Source: Cohnella fermenti | GTDB taxonomy: Bacteria; Bacillota; Bacilli; Paenibacillales; Paenibacillaceae | Length of the DNA: 64,000 nucleotides | Assembly (NCBI RefSeq): GCF_004801405.1 | Contig: NZ_SSOB01000017.1 | Location: 62,001 to 126,000 of the forward strand | Direction: 5' to 3' | Shown here: positions 1 to 8,179 of the stretch, piece after piece | Position numbering within the stretch: position 1 is the stretch's first letter | Layout: every line of letters begins with the position of its first letter | Made by a program: the position numbers and the translations under genes | The notes under the pieces: model-generated | Told to the model about the DNA's origin: nothing | Databases searched by the model: none | What the model saw: the letters and a program-made list of their open reading frames with translations, nothing else

Positions 1-158
1 CGATGCTCGGGGAGACCGAGTGGGAGCTTGCCGAGATGAGCTTCGACAACCATCACGAAGGCAGAACCGATCCCCGGCTCGTCCCCAAGAAGAACGACAT
101 CGACAAGCAGGGCAAGATCGACCACCCCCGCCGCCAGATGGACCGCGGGAAGAAGTAA
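1..158 (+). CDS. C-terminal fragment of an unrecognised protein (5' cut by window edge)
   Basis: An open frame runs from the window edge to a TAA at 156-158, followed by further TAA triplets. The readable part has about 51 residues from an in-frame ATG at position 3 and is rich in charged residues, Asn and His, ending in DRGKK. No ribosome binding site can be seen because the upstream DNA is missing, so ATG 3 could be the start of a small protein or an internal Met. I do not recognise the family. A hairpin follows directly, consistent with a real gene end. Confidence 0.5.
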   Translation, partial: MLGETEWELAEMSFDNHHEGRTDPRLVPKKNDIDKQGKIDHPRRQMDRGKK

Positions 159-168
159 TAATAAACAG

Positions 169-195
169 AAGTTGCTGATATACTCACAGCAACTT
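169..195 (+). terminator. Hairpin terminator after the first gene
   Basis: Perfect 9-bp inverted repeat (AAGTTGCTG / CAGCAACTT) with a 9-nt loop, starting 10 bases after the stop codon. The T tract that follows is short, so termination strength is uncertain. Confidence 0.5.
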
Positions 196-296
196 TAATT
201 CATGTCGCGAAGCACGCGCATCCCTCGATATCCCGCCATACGGCGAGAGGTGAGGAGGCGCGTGTTTTTTTATGCTATAGTGGGGAGGACAAATGG

Positions 297-663
297 ATGA
301 CGAACGAACCAGCCATTGATGAAGGCAAGCCTGCGCTTGCGACGGAGAGATTGAATCCGAAGAACGACTATCTGTTTCTTGTATGAAGATGAAGAGAAGA
401 GCTACTTGTTGACGGATTCGCTTGAGCTGCATTACATCGAATGCCCGAAGTTCCAGGAGGTTGATTTCAACATTGATGATCCGCTGCACCGCCGGCTGAG
501 ATTTCTGGAGCAGGACGTGACACCCGAACAATTGCAGGAATTGATGAAGGTGGATGAGATGATCAGAGAAGCGGAAGACCGCCTGAACCAACTCGCCGGC
601 GACGAGGTGACGAGGCGGATCGACTTGCAGCGCATCGAATCATTGAGACGCAATCGTGGTTGA
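297..663 (+). pseudogene. Rpn/PD-(D/E)XK 'transposase-like' nuclease remnant with internal deletion
   Basis: ATG 297, preceded by GGGGAGGA, opens a frame that ends in ERLNPKNDYLFL, the typical N-terminus of Rpn-family (recombination-promoting nuclease) proteins, then stops at a TGA around 381-383. From 379 another frame carries the typical Rpn C-terminal part (LELHYIECPKF, then a helical charged tail) to TGA 663. Full-length family members are about 250-300 aa; here the catalytic PD-(D/E)XK core between the two pieces is missing and the frames no longer match. So this is a deletion-decayed gene and not a 94-aa protein. A good terminator follows. Confidence 0.75.
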
Positions 664-672
664 GCAATATTC

Positions 673-696
673 ACGCCCTTATCGGGCGTTTTTTTT
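673..696 (+). terminator. Rho-independent terminator
   Basis: Stem ACGCCC/GGGCGT with a short loop followed by an uninterrupted run of eight T, 10 bases after the Rpn remnant's stop codon. The 235 bases between it and the next gene end (697-931) hold nothing I can identify. Confidence 0.85.
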
Positions 697-931
697 CATG
701 CGGAAGAACTTCGAGCACAGGAATCAAAGAGGGGCTGCGTTTGCCTTAGACAAAAACCCCGCTCCCTCACGCTCCCTCATGTTCCCGCGTAGCCCCCCTC
801 CAGCCGCCTTCGAGGCGTCGTTGTGCGGATTTCCCGCACATCTCGGCCTCCACCTAACATATCCCGTCTTCGGAGAGGCAGCAGGCGTACGCGAAGCGTC
901 CGGAGGCGATTTATGGCATGTCTAGGCAGCG

Positions 932-2023
932 TTACCGCGTTGCGGAGTCGGCCTTCGTCTCCTCCGTCCCCTCTGTCTCCTCCTCCTCTTCCGCTCCCTC
1001 GGCTCCCTCTCGCTCCAGGCAGCGAACCATCAGGCGGTCGAGCCGGCGAAGACGGTCCTCGTACGCAAACATGGAGGAGGTAATGACGAGCAGGCGGGAG
1101 CGCGTCACCGCGTCCGTATCGGCCGACGTCATGATCGTCTCCGTCAAGCGCACCACCTCGTCCGGTGCCGGGGCGGCCGCGTGGGCGCCGGGCTTCAGCT
1201 TCCCCTCCCACTTCCAGAAGAGCTGCTCATGGTACCCGCTCAGCGCCTCCAGATGATCGTCGGCATCCCGGTTCCACGACGCTTCGCTTTTCACCGCCCA
1301 GTACTGCTCCTCGACCGCCTCGACGAGGCTCTCTCCCCGCTGCAGCGCGACGAGCATCTCCTTGTACACAACGAGCACCCGCTTCCGCTTCGCCCGCGAC
1401 TTCCTCAGCCACACCCGCTCTTCTGCGAACAAATGGTAATAGTCCTGAAGCTTCTTGATCCGATCCTGCAGCTTCTCCTGCTCCTCGCGGAACACATTCT
1501 CCTTCAGCTCGTTCGAGACGGATGTCCGCAGCAAGCGGGACAGCAGCTCCTGCGCCTCCCGCGCCTGCGCCATGAAGCGGCCCCGGTGCCGGGGCGGCGC
1601 AATCGCCACGTTAACGACGAACGCGGAGGCGATGCCGAGCGAGAGGCCCCCGAGCCGGTCCAGCGCCGTCGGCCAGCCCTGGCTGCGAGCCTCCATGATG
1701 ACAACGACGGTGACGAGCGTCAGGCCGATCGTATCCCCGATCTTCAGCTTCAAGCAGAGCAGGATCACGACGATGCAGACGAGCCCGACCGTGATCGGCG
1801 AGCTGCCGAACATCCAGTAGGCGCCGATTGCGATGGCGGCGCCAATCACATTGCTCTGGAGCTGATCGACGATCTGCATCCAGCTCCGGTAGATCGATGG
1901 CTGTATCGTGAAGATCGCCGTAATCGCCGCAAGCAGCGGCGAACCGAGGCCGATCAGCTCCCCGATCCACAGGGCGAGAGCGACCGCCACGCCCGTCTTG
2001 AAGACGCGAGCTCCGATCGTCAT
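932..2023 (-). CDS. Aromatic acid exporter (ArAE/FUSC-like) family membrane protein
   Basis: The 363-aa product begins with four hydrophobic segments (about residues 8-30, 55-75, 78-95, 100-145) with the family-like stretch AAITAIFTIQPSIYRSW, followed by a long soluble, helical domain rich in Arg/Glu. This is the layout of the aromatic acid exporter family (formerly DUF939, YqjA-like) in Firmicutes, a half-size relative of FUSC transporters. The extreme C-terminus is a low-complexity Glu/Gly/Ala run before the stop. Its ATG overlaps the stop of the upstream DNA-repair gene by 4 bp (ATGA), so the two are translationally coupled. Substrate unknown. Confidence 0.8.
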   Translation of the reverse strand: MTIGARVFKTGVAVALALWIGELIGLGSPLLAAITAIFTIQPSIYRSWMQIVDQLQSNVIGAAIAIGAYWMFGSSPITVGLVCIVVILLCLKLKIGDTIGLTLVTVVVIMEARSQGWPTALDRLGGLSLGIASAFVVNVAIAPPRHRGRFMAQAREAQELLSRLLRTSVSNELKENVFREEQEKLQDRIKKLQDYYHLFAEERVWLRKSRAKRKRVLVVYKEMLVALQRGESLVEAVEEQYWAVKSEASWNRDADDHLEALSGYHEQLFWKWEGKLKPGAHAAAPAPDEVVRLTETIMTSADTDAVTRSRLLVITSSMFAYEDRLRRLDRLMVRCLEREGAEGAEEEEETEGTEETKADSATR

Positions 2024-3126
2024 CCTCTCTCCGCCCCTCCTTCCAAGAGCACGGCTTCCGCGGAAGCGAGCTCCCGTCCGTTCACGATCAGAGCGAGCCG
2101 GTGAGCGCCCGGCTCGTGTTTGCGGGTCGACAGATCGCGGAAGTCGAGGCGGCGTTTGCCCGCGAGCGTGGCTCCGCCCGCGATGCTCTTCTCGCTTAGC
2201 TTAAACATTTTGCGATAGGAGCGCCCGCCCTTCCGCGGGTATGTCACGGCCAGCTCCAGCCGCAGCTTCGCGCCCGACTCGCCGGGAAGGCCTACCTCGT
2301 ACGCGATCTCGATCTCCCCGCCGGAAGGAACCGCCGAAGCGGAAGGCTCCCATCGGATGACCTCAACCCCGGCCGGCTCGTTCAGCCCGAAGAGCGACAG
2401 GGCTTCCGGATTGGCCGACGCGCGGATCAGCGTGCGGCAGGCGTGCTTCAGCAGCGCATCGGTCGCCGCATTGTCCCCGCTCCACCGCTTCGCCAGCTCC
2501 AGCACAAGCTCCGGATGATCCTTGGAGATATCGTTCAGGTTGTTGGCGACGCTGCGCCGCACGTACTCCGACGGGTCCGCCTTCAGCCGCTCCAGAATCG
2601 GCATAATCGGAGACGGGTCCTTCTTGAACGCGGGCAGCGCGTCCGCCCACGGCAGACGCGGCCGACAGCCTTCGCTGGCCAAGCGGCGCACATGCTCGTC
2701 CGAATGCCCGGCCCACGCGAACATCTGCTCCATCATCCGCTCCGGGTCCCGAAGGATAAACGGGCGCACCGAGAACTCGGCGCTCGACAGAGCCGTGAAC
2801 CGCTCAAGCGCCGCGATCGATCGCTCCCAATGCCCGAGCCCGTACACCTGGACGAAGTCAGGGAAGAGCAAATAAGGGAACCCCCGGCATTCCGGGGAGA
2901 TCGCCTCCAGAATCGTCAGCGCCTCCGGATAGTCGGCCGGCAAGGCCGCCCCAAGGCTCACCGTGATTCGGCGCATGCGCCCCTTGAGCTCAAGCTCGTC
3001 CCAGCCCTCCGCGAGCGTCAGCGCGGCGAACCGTTCGCTGTCGAACGGCTCCCATTCCTTGCGTACCCGCTCTCCGAATTGCCGAATGAAGAGCTCGTTA
3101 TACATCGCTTTAAGCGGTTCTGCCAT
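2020..3126 (-). CDS. AlkC/AlkD-like DNA alkylation repair protein
   Basis: The 368-aa product starts MAEPLKAMYNELFIRQFGERV, which I recognise as the AlkC/YhaZ branch of HEAT-like-repeat DNA glycosylases that remove alkylated purines without base flipping. Residues about 1-235 are all-helical repeats, including SEYVRRSVANNLNDISKDHP, typical of the family. Residues about 250-365 form a beta-rich C-terminal domain (EIEIAYEVGL..., LRLELAVTYPRKGG), an Ig-like addition seen in some AlkC members. First gene of a two-gene operon; an extended -10 lies upstream. Confidence 0.8.
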   Translation of the reverse strand: MAEPLKAMYNELFIRQFGERVRKEWEPFDSERFAALTLAEGWDELELKGRMRRITVSLGAALPADYPEALTILEAISPECRGFPYLLFPDFVQVYGLGHWERSIAALERFTALSSAEFSVRPFILRDPERMMEQMFAWAGHSDEHVRRLASEGCRPRLPWADALPAFKKDPSPIMPILERLKADPSEYVRRSVANNLNDISKDHPELVLELAKRWSGDNAATDALLKHACRTLIRASANPEALSLFGLNEPAGVEVIRWEPSASAVPSGGEIEIAYEVGLPGESGAKLRLELAVTYPRKGGRSYRKMFKLSEKSIAGGATLAGKRRLDFRDLSTRKHEPGAHRLALIVNGRELASAEAVLLEGGAERG

Positions 3127-3212
3127 TGTTGCCTCCTGCTTGTTCTCCGCATCGTTATGCTTTGATATTGCCTTGTTTGTGCTTTGGGATCGGCTTTCCT
3201 TGTCGATAGCCT

Positions 3213-3221
3213 ATTATAGCA
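3213..3221 (-). promoter_or_regulatory. Extended -10 promoter of the alkC-like operon
   Basis: Read on the minus strand the sequence is TGCTATAAT, a perfect extended -10, about 90 bases upstream of the ATG at 3126. No good -35 is visible, which is usual for extended -10 promoters. Confidence 0.55.
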
Positions 3222-3290
3222 CGAGACGGCGGCTCTCCGCCCGCCGCCGAAGCTGCAACAATTGGACTTCCCCGCTTGTCCCCGCCCCCG

Positions 3291-3296
3291 TATAAT
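3291..3296 (+). promoter_or_regulatory. Candidate -10 of the lipid kinase gene
   Basis: TATAAT lies 45 bases upstream of the lipid kinase ATG and 5' of its GGGAGGG ribosome binding site. TTGGAC at 3262-3267 is too far away (23 bp) to be an ideal -35, so the call rests on the -10 alone. Confidence 0.4.
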
Positions 3297-3340
3297 AGGT
3301 CTACCGGCATCGTTCGGAAGACAGGGAGGGCCTATCGCTC

Positions 3341-4261
3341 ATGATCCTATTCGTCGTCAATCGACTGGCCGGCAACGGTCAAGGTCGAATCGCCTGGGAG
3401 ACCGTCGAGAGCAAGCTGCGGCAGAAGGGAATCGCGTATTCCGTTGTCGCGGAGGATACCGAGAGCCGCTCGGTCGAGCAGACCTCCCGAGAGCTTGCGC
3501 GCGGGCAGACGCACGCCGTCGTCGTTATCGGCGGCGACGGGACGCTGCACAGCGTGCTCCCCTTGCTCGCGGGCGGCTCGATCCCGCTCGGCCTTATTCC
3601 GGCCGGATCAGGCAACGACACGGCAAGAGCGTTCGGCATCCCGAAGCGGCCCTTGGCAGCCCTGGAGCTGGTTCTCGCCCTTAAGACGCGGCAAGCCGAT
3701 CTCTTGCGGGCGAAGCTCGCCACCGGCGAGGAGCATCTCACCCTGACCGCGCTGGCGATCGGCCTGGATGCCGCCGTCGCCGAGGACGTCAACGGCTCCG
3801 CTTACAAAGATTGGTGCAATAAGCTGAGAGTCGGCTCGCTCGCCTATATCATCGGCCTCGTTCGCGCTCTCCTGCGCTATCGGCCGGAGGAGGTCGTCGT
3901 TACCGTGGACGGCCGGGATCATCGCTTCCCGCACACCTGGCTGTCCGCCGTTACGAACTCGTCCAGCTATGGAGGCGGGCTGCGAATCTGCCCGGAGGCG
4001 CATCCGACCGACGGCAAGCTCCACGCATGCGTTGTGCACGATTGCTCGAAGGGGCGGCTCCTGCGGCTTTTTCCCACCATTCTCAACGGCTCCCACGTGC
4101 GCACCCGCTATGTAACCGTTCTGAGCGGCAGGGACATCCGGATTGCGGCCGGTCGCACGCTGCTCGCCTTCGGGGACGGAGAACCGCTGGGGCACACGCC
4201 GCTTGCCGCCAGCGTCCTGCCCGGTCAACTGCCGTTCATCGCTGCGACCGTCTCCGGATAG
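3341..4261 (+). CDS. Diacylglycerol/lipid kinase (YegS/DagK/BmrU family)
   Basis: The 306-aa product has the family's nucleotide-binding signature GGDGTLH at residues 64-70 and PAGSGNDTAR at about 87-96, then a beta-sandwich C-terminal domain (YGGGLRICPEA, DGEPLG) as in DgkB and YegS. Such kinases phosphorylate diacylglycerol or related lipids at the inner membrane face. ATG chosen because GGGAGGG stands 10 bases upstream. Monocistronic; its last 37 bases overlap the 3' end of the convergent kinase gene. Confidence 0.9.
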   Translation: MILFVVNRLAGNGQGRIAWETVESKLRQKGIAYSVVAEDTESRSVEQTSRELARGQTHAVVVIGGDGTLHSVLPLLAGGSIPLGLIPAGSGNDTARAFGIPKRPLAALELVLALKTRQADLLRAKLATGEEHLTLTALAIGLDAAVAEDVNGSAYKDWCNKLRVGSLAYIIGLVRALLRYRPEEVVVTVDGRDHRFPHTWLSAVTNSSSYGGGLRICPEAHPTDGKLHACVVHDCSKGRLLRLFPTILNGSHVRTRYVTVLSGRDIRIAAGRTLLAFGDGEPLGHTPLAASVLPGQLPFIAATVSG

Positions 4262-5982
4262 CGGAACGGGAAGCGGATCTCGAACGATGTCCCGATTCCG
4301 AGACGGCTGCTCACGTGTATTCGGCCGTCATGGTTGTCGACGATCTTGTAGCTGACCATAAGGCCCAGCCCCGTCCCCTTCTCCTTCGTCGTATAGAACG
4401 GCTGGCCCATCTTCGCCAATTGCTCCTGGTCGATGCCCGGCCCTTCGTCCGTGATGCGGATTCGCACCGAATCGTCCTCCCGGCTGAGCCCGACGCGGAT
4501 TGCGCCCCCGTCGATCATCGCTTCGATCGCGTTCTTGATGACGTTGATGAACACCTGCTTGATCTGATTCTCCACCCCGTACACCCACAGCGGCTCCTTG
4601 CCGTAATCCGCTTCGATGGAGACGCTGTGCAGGATCGCCTGCGATTCGAGCAGCGTGACCGTGTCCCGAATCATGTTGCGAACATCGTAGTAGCTGAGTT
4701 CATAAACCTGCGGCTTCGCCACCATCAAGAGCTCGCGCACGATGCCTTCGATCCGGTCCAGCTCGGAATTCATGATATGGTAGTAGCTCGCTTCCTTCCG
4801 TCCGGAGCCGATGAGATGCAGGAACCCCTTCAGCGACGTGAGCGGGTTGCGGATCTCGTGGGCGATGCCGGCCGCCAGCTGTCCCGCGACATACAGCTTC
4901 TCCGAATTGATGAGCAGCTCCTCGTTCTTCTTCCTCTCCGAGATGTCTCGGATGATCACCTGAATCGCCGGCTCGTTGTTCAGCGTCGTCACCGTCTCCA
5001 CGATCTCCGTATCGAGCATTCGCCCGTTCAGCGAGTACCAGATCTGCTCCAGCGGCTTGTTCGAGCCGGTAAACGGCAGATTGCGATGCCGCTCGCGCAC
5101 CTTCCCGATGTCTTCGGTGCAAAGGAAGTTCGAGATCGGCTTGCCCAGCAGGTCGCTCGGCTGCTCGGCGCCGAACATCTGCAGGCCCGCCCGGTTGACG
5201 AACGCCCACTTCTCCTTCTTGAAGATGGCGATCGTATCGAGCGAATTCTCGATCAGCAGCCGATAGCGCTCGTCCATCTGCGTCATTCTCTTGTCGATAT
5301 ACCAAGTCGCCCAGGTCGAGGTGAGAATAATAAGTCCTCCCAGGCCGACAATAAGCACCAGCATGTTGACGTCCGCATTGAGCTTGTCCCAGTTGTAACG
5401 GACCGAATACTCCAGCCGCAGCGCATCCGAGCTGATCGCCTGCACGAACAGGGCGGACAGGCCCAGCGTCAGGCTGGCGAGCAAGCGGTTCTTCTCCTTG
5501 CCCATGAAGTGAAGCTTAAGCGAGGTGTACGTTCCCATAAGCAGAATCAGAATCGACGCCGCGATCAGCTCCGGACGAACCGTAATGTCCGCGATCGGCT
5601 GGCCGAGAATCGTGAAGTAATTCACGAAGCCTACGCTGAACGTCAGCACGGACGTGCCGAACGCCATGCGGAACTTCGCGCTCGAGTGCGAGGTCAGGAC
5701 GACAAACGCCATCAGGGTGAAAAAAATACTGAGCAGGAAAGCGACCGGCATGCTCCAGGTAAAGTAGAGAACGTTCTCGAAGGCCATCGACGCGACGAAG
5801 TGCTTCGCCCACAATCCGACTCCGAATACGAAGGAGCCTCCGGCCAGCCAGAAGAACCGAAACTCATTGTTCTGTCGCTTTAGATTGCCAATGAAATTAA
5901 ACATGGTATATGATGCAAATATGCTGATCAATAAAGCCAACAGCAGGAAAACAATCGACCATGTCCCTTCATGGCTGCTCAT
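4225..5982 (-). CDS. PAS-domain membrane histidine kinase (sporulation-kinase-like) with MHYT-like sensor
   Basis: The 585-aa product has about seven hydrophobic segments in residues 8-225, a PAS domain (about 235-350, ending in [13 protein letters not shown]), a HisKA domain with phospho-acceptor H375 in [10 protein letters not shown], and an ATPase domain with [22 protein letters not shown] (53-68) resembles one degenerate MHYT repeat, a proposed metal or gas sensor, but I see no clear second and third repeats. Layout matches KinA-E-type orphan kinases that feed the Spo0A phosphorelay; no response regulator is adjacent. Start at ATG 5982 chosen over an upstream TTG because AGAGAGG is well spaced before it. 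Confidence 0.85.
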   Translation of the reverse strand: MSSHEGTWSIVFLLLALLISIFASYTMFNFIGNLKRQNNEFRFFWLAGGSFVFGVGLWAKHFVASMAFENVLYFTWSMPVAFLLSIFFTLMAFVVLTSHSSAKFRMAFGTSVLTFSVGFVNYFTILGQPIADITVRPELIAASILILLMGTYTSLKLHFMGKEKNRLLASLTLGLSALFVQAISSDALRLEYSVRYNWDKLNADVNMLVLIVGLGGLIILTSTWATWYIDKRMTQMDERYRLLIENSLDTIAIFKKEKWAFVNRAGLQMFGAEQPSDLLGKPISNFLCTEDIGKVRERHRNLPFTGSNKPLEQIWYSLNGRMLDTEIVETVTTLNNEPAIQVIIRDISERKKNEELLINSEKLYVAGQLAAGIAHEIRNPLTSLKGFLHLIGSGRKEASYYHIMNSELDRIEGIVRELLMVAKPQVYELSYYDVRNMIRDTVTLLESQAILHSVSIEADYGKEPLWVYGVENQIKQVFINVIKNAIEAMIDGGAIRVGLSREDDSVRIRITDEGPGIDQEQLAKMGQPFYTTKEKGTGLGLMVSYKIVDNHDGRIHVSSRLGIGTSFEIRFPFRYPETVAAMNGS

Positions 5983-6089
5983 TCTCCACGTCCTCTCTTT
6001 ATTCGTCAAGATTCATGCCCGAAGATAAAATTTCGACGATGAATCCAGAATTCCTCTCCACTATTAACCAAAATTGGAGGATGCGAAAA

Positions 6090-6608
6090 ATGCTAGGAAA
6101 TTGGGTAAAAGAATTCAAGACGTTCGCCATGCGCGGCAACGTCATCGACCTCGCGGTCGGCGTTATCATCGGGGGTGCGTTCGGCCAGATCGTGACATCG
6201 CTGGTCAATGATATCGTGATGCCTCCGATCGGACGACTTCTGGGCGGGGCGGACTTCGCCGACTTGTACGTGCGGATCGGGCCGATTCCGGATACGGTTC
6301 AGGAGGGCACCGTCATCAACACGCTGGCCAAGGCGAAGGAGCACGGCGTCCCCGTCATCGCCTACGGCCAGTTCATCAACGTATTGCTCAACTTCCTGAT
6401 CGTCGCGATCTGTATCTTCTTCCTCATCAAGGTCATCAACACGCTGACCCGCAAGAGCAAGAAGGAAGCCGAGGATGCGGCGGCAGCCGCAGCGGCCTCC
6501 CCGACCACGAAGGATTGCCCGTATTGCCTGTCGACCATCCCGATCAAGGCGACTCGTTGCGGTCATTGCACATCCGTCCTGAGCGACGGACAAGCCGAAC
6601 CTGCCTAA
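6090..6608 (+). CDS. mscL: Large-conductance mechanosensitive channel MscL with C-terminal zinc ribbon
   Basis: The 172-aa product opens with the MscL signature ([20 protein letters not shown], first transmembrane helix and pore) and has a second helix around residues 90-115 ([20 protein letters not shown]). MscL is normally 120-150 aa; here an Ala-rich linker leads to a CxxC...CxxC motif (CPYC, then CGHC) about 35 residues from the end, i.e. a small zinc ribbon in the cytoplasm. ATG 6090 is preferred over ATG 6081 because TTGGAGG touches 6081 but sits 9 bases from 6090. Followed at once by the Nudix gene. Confidence 0.93.
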   Translation: MLGNWVKEFKTFAMRGNVIDLAVGVIIGGAFGQIVTSLVNDIVMPPIGRLLGGADFADLYVRIGPIPDTVQEGTVINTLAKAKEHGVPVIAYGQFINVLLNFLIVAICIFFLIKVINTLTRKSKKEAEDAAAAAAASPTTKDCPYCLSTIPIKATRCGHCTSVLSDGQAEPA

Positions 6609-6631
6609 CGATCATAGGGGGAAAATAACCC

Positions 6632-7288
6632 GTGGCGGAGAAATTCGACATCTACGACGAACGAGGATACGGCATCGGCACGGCGGAGAGGCGTGACGTG
6701 CATGCCTTGGGCTTATGGCATCGGTCGTTCCATTGTTGGCTGGCAAGGCGGGCGGAGGAGAGGACGACCCGCATTCTGTTCCAGCGGCGGAGCGCGGGGA
6801 AGGATACGAATCCCGATTGCTTCGACATTACCGTCGCCGGCCATCTAAGCGCCGGAGAGACGGTTCGCGATGCGGCCCGGGAGATGGACGAGGAGATCGG
6901 GTGGAGCGTCCCGTTCGAATCGCTCCGGTTCTTCGGAGCCGTTCAGGAGGAAGGCGAAGGAACGGTGCGTTCCGTGCCCTTCGTCGATCGGGAGACCAGC
7001 TATGTGTACGGCTGCTTGACGGACCTCGCGATGGATTCGTTCCGCCTTCAGCGGGAAGAGGTATCGGGTCTCTATGAAGCGGACGCGGACGAGCTGATCT
7101 CCCTGATGCTCGGCGAGCGCGAGTCCGTGCTCGCAGCCGGAGTCGCGTACGCTTCCGAACAGGAAGAAGCCCTAACCCCTGCCGTTGCAGAAGTTAGGGC
7201 CGATCTCTTCGTTCCTCGGGAACGGAGCTATTATGTGGATGTTTTCCGCTTTCTTGCGGGATTGGCCTGGAAGGAATCCGTCCGCTGA
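6632..7288 (+). CDS. Nudix hydrolase (isopentenyl-diphosphate-isomerase-like subgroup)
   Basis: The 218-aa product, read from GTG 6632, begins FDIYDERGYGIGTAERRDVHA and carries WHRSFHCWL and ITVAGHL, features of the IDI-type Nudix subgroup. The Nudix box is GHLSAGETVRDAAREMDEEI: compared with Gx5Ex7REuxEExGu it has six instead of seven residues between the first Glu and RE, though all catalytic Glu residues are present. Substrate not predictable. 23 bases after mscL, same strand, so probably co-transcribed. The last 58 bases overlap the convergent tyrosinase-like gene. Confidence 0.85.
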   Translation: MAEKFDIYDERGYGIGTAERRDVHALGLWHRSFHCWLARRAEERTTRILFQRRSAGKDTNPDCFDITVAGHLSAGETVRDAAREMDEEIGWSVPFESLRFFGAVQEEGEGTVRSVPFVDRETSYVYGCLTDLAMDSFRLQREEVSGLYEADADELISLMLGERESVLAAGVAYASEQEEALTPAVAEVRADLFVPRERSYYVDVFRFLAGLAWKESVR

Positions 7289-8088
7289 AGCGGCTCGCCG
7301 ATTCGCTCCAGGGCGATTCGGGACCAGATCAGCCTGCCGCTTCGCAGCGCGCCTTCCCACCAGTCGCCGGTTGCCGGCTCCCGGAATACGATCTCCAGAC
7401 GGCCGTCTCCATCCGTATCCCAGATGCGGAAGGGGCGGCCGTCCGCCATCTCGCCGAAGCTCGCGCTGTCGCCGACGGCTCCCCATTCCACTCGCTCCGC
7501 TCCGCCGCCGCTCTCCGCCCGTCCGAGCCACCAGCTTCTTCCGGCGCTCTCGTAACGAAGAAGCTCGCCATCCTCCTTCAGGAATTTTCCGCTCCAGTAA
7601 GGCATCCCTTCCCCGAAGCGGCCCAGTCCCTCCCAGTTGCGCCACCAGTTATCGATCATGCCGTGAATGTTATAGAACACGGTATTGCGCGGCGCCCAGT
7701 CGAAGTCGTTGATCTCGTCGTCCCCGTACAAGGCGGCCGCTTCCTGATGGATACAGCCGTGAATGCCGGACGACTCGATGAAGCGCCCCAACTCGTCGGA
7801 GGAACGGAACGTCTCCGGCTGGTGAAGAATGCGCCACTCCGCTCGCTGGTCGTAGCAGGAGGCTTGCCGGATCGGCTCCGGGACGGACGGCCACGGCTCG
7901 ACCAGACGGGGGTCCAGCCCCTGCTTCCTGTACCAGTCCAGCGCCTTGCCGATGAAGCGGCGATGGAACGTAAGGAAGTCTTGCCCGTAGCCGGACGGCG
8001 GCTGGGTCATATTCACGGAATGTCGGTCGTGATGCCAACGCTTGTGCTCGTCGAGCAGCTCCTGCGGGAAATTCGGGATCAACGTCAT
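7231..8088 (-). CDS. Tyrosinase-like dicopper domain protein with an EF-hand-like loop
   Basis: The 285-aa product has His residues arranged as in type-3 copper proteins: a cluster at H15-H23, H42 in FLTFHRRFI (compare FLPWHR of CuA), HxxxH at 110-114 (IHGCIH) and H142 in VFYNIHGMIDNWW (compare FxxHHxxID of CuB, with Asp kept). These suggest a tyrosinase/polyphenol oxidase or hemocyanin-like fold; activity is unproven. After about residue 165 a Trp-rich domain carries DTDGDGRLE, a calcium-loop-like motif. No signal peptide, so probably cytoplasmic. Possibly co-transcribed with the AI-2E family gene upstream. Confidence 0.7.
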   Translation of the reverse strand: MTLIPNFPQELLDEHKRWHHDRHSVNMTQPPSGYGQDFLTFHRRFIGKALDWYRKQGLDPRLVEPWPSVPEPIRQASCYDQRAEWRILHQPETFRSSDELGRFIESSGIHGCIHQEAAALYGDDEINDFDWAPRNTVFYNIHGMIDNWWRNWEGLGRFGEGMPYWSGKFLKEDGELLRYESAGRSWWLGRAESGGGAERVEWGAVGDSASFGEMADGRPFRIWDTDGDGRLEIVFREPATGDWWEGALRSGRLIWSRIALERIGEPLQRTDSFQANPARKRKTST

Positions 8089-8179
8089 AAGCTTGCGCCC
8101 TCTCCCTTCGCCCGCCCCGGATCGATCCGCATGGGCGAACGTCTTGTCGGTTCACTATATGCGGGAGAGAGGAGCGGCG

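Noticed and set aside
379-663. Independent 94-aa gene
   Set aside because: It is the C-terminal part of an Rpn nuclease whose N-terminus lies in another frame just upstream.
4027-5883. Plus-strand frame of about 618 codons opposite the histidine kinase
   Set aside because: Antisense shadow; the kinase on the other strand has complete motifs and a better start.
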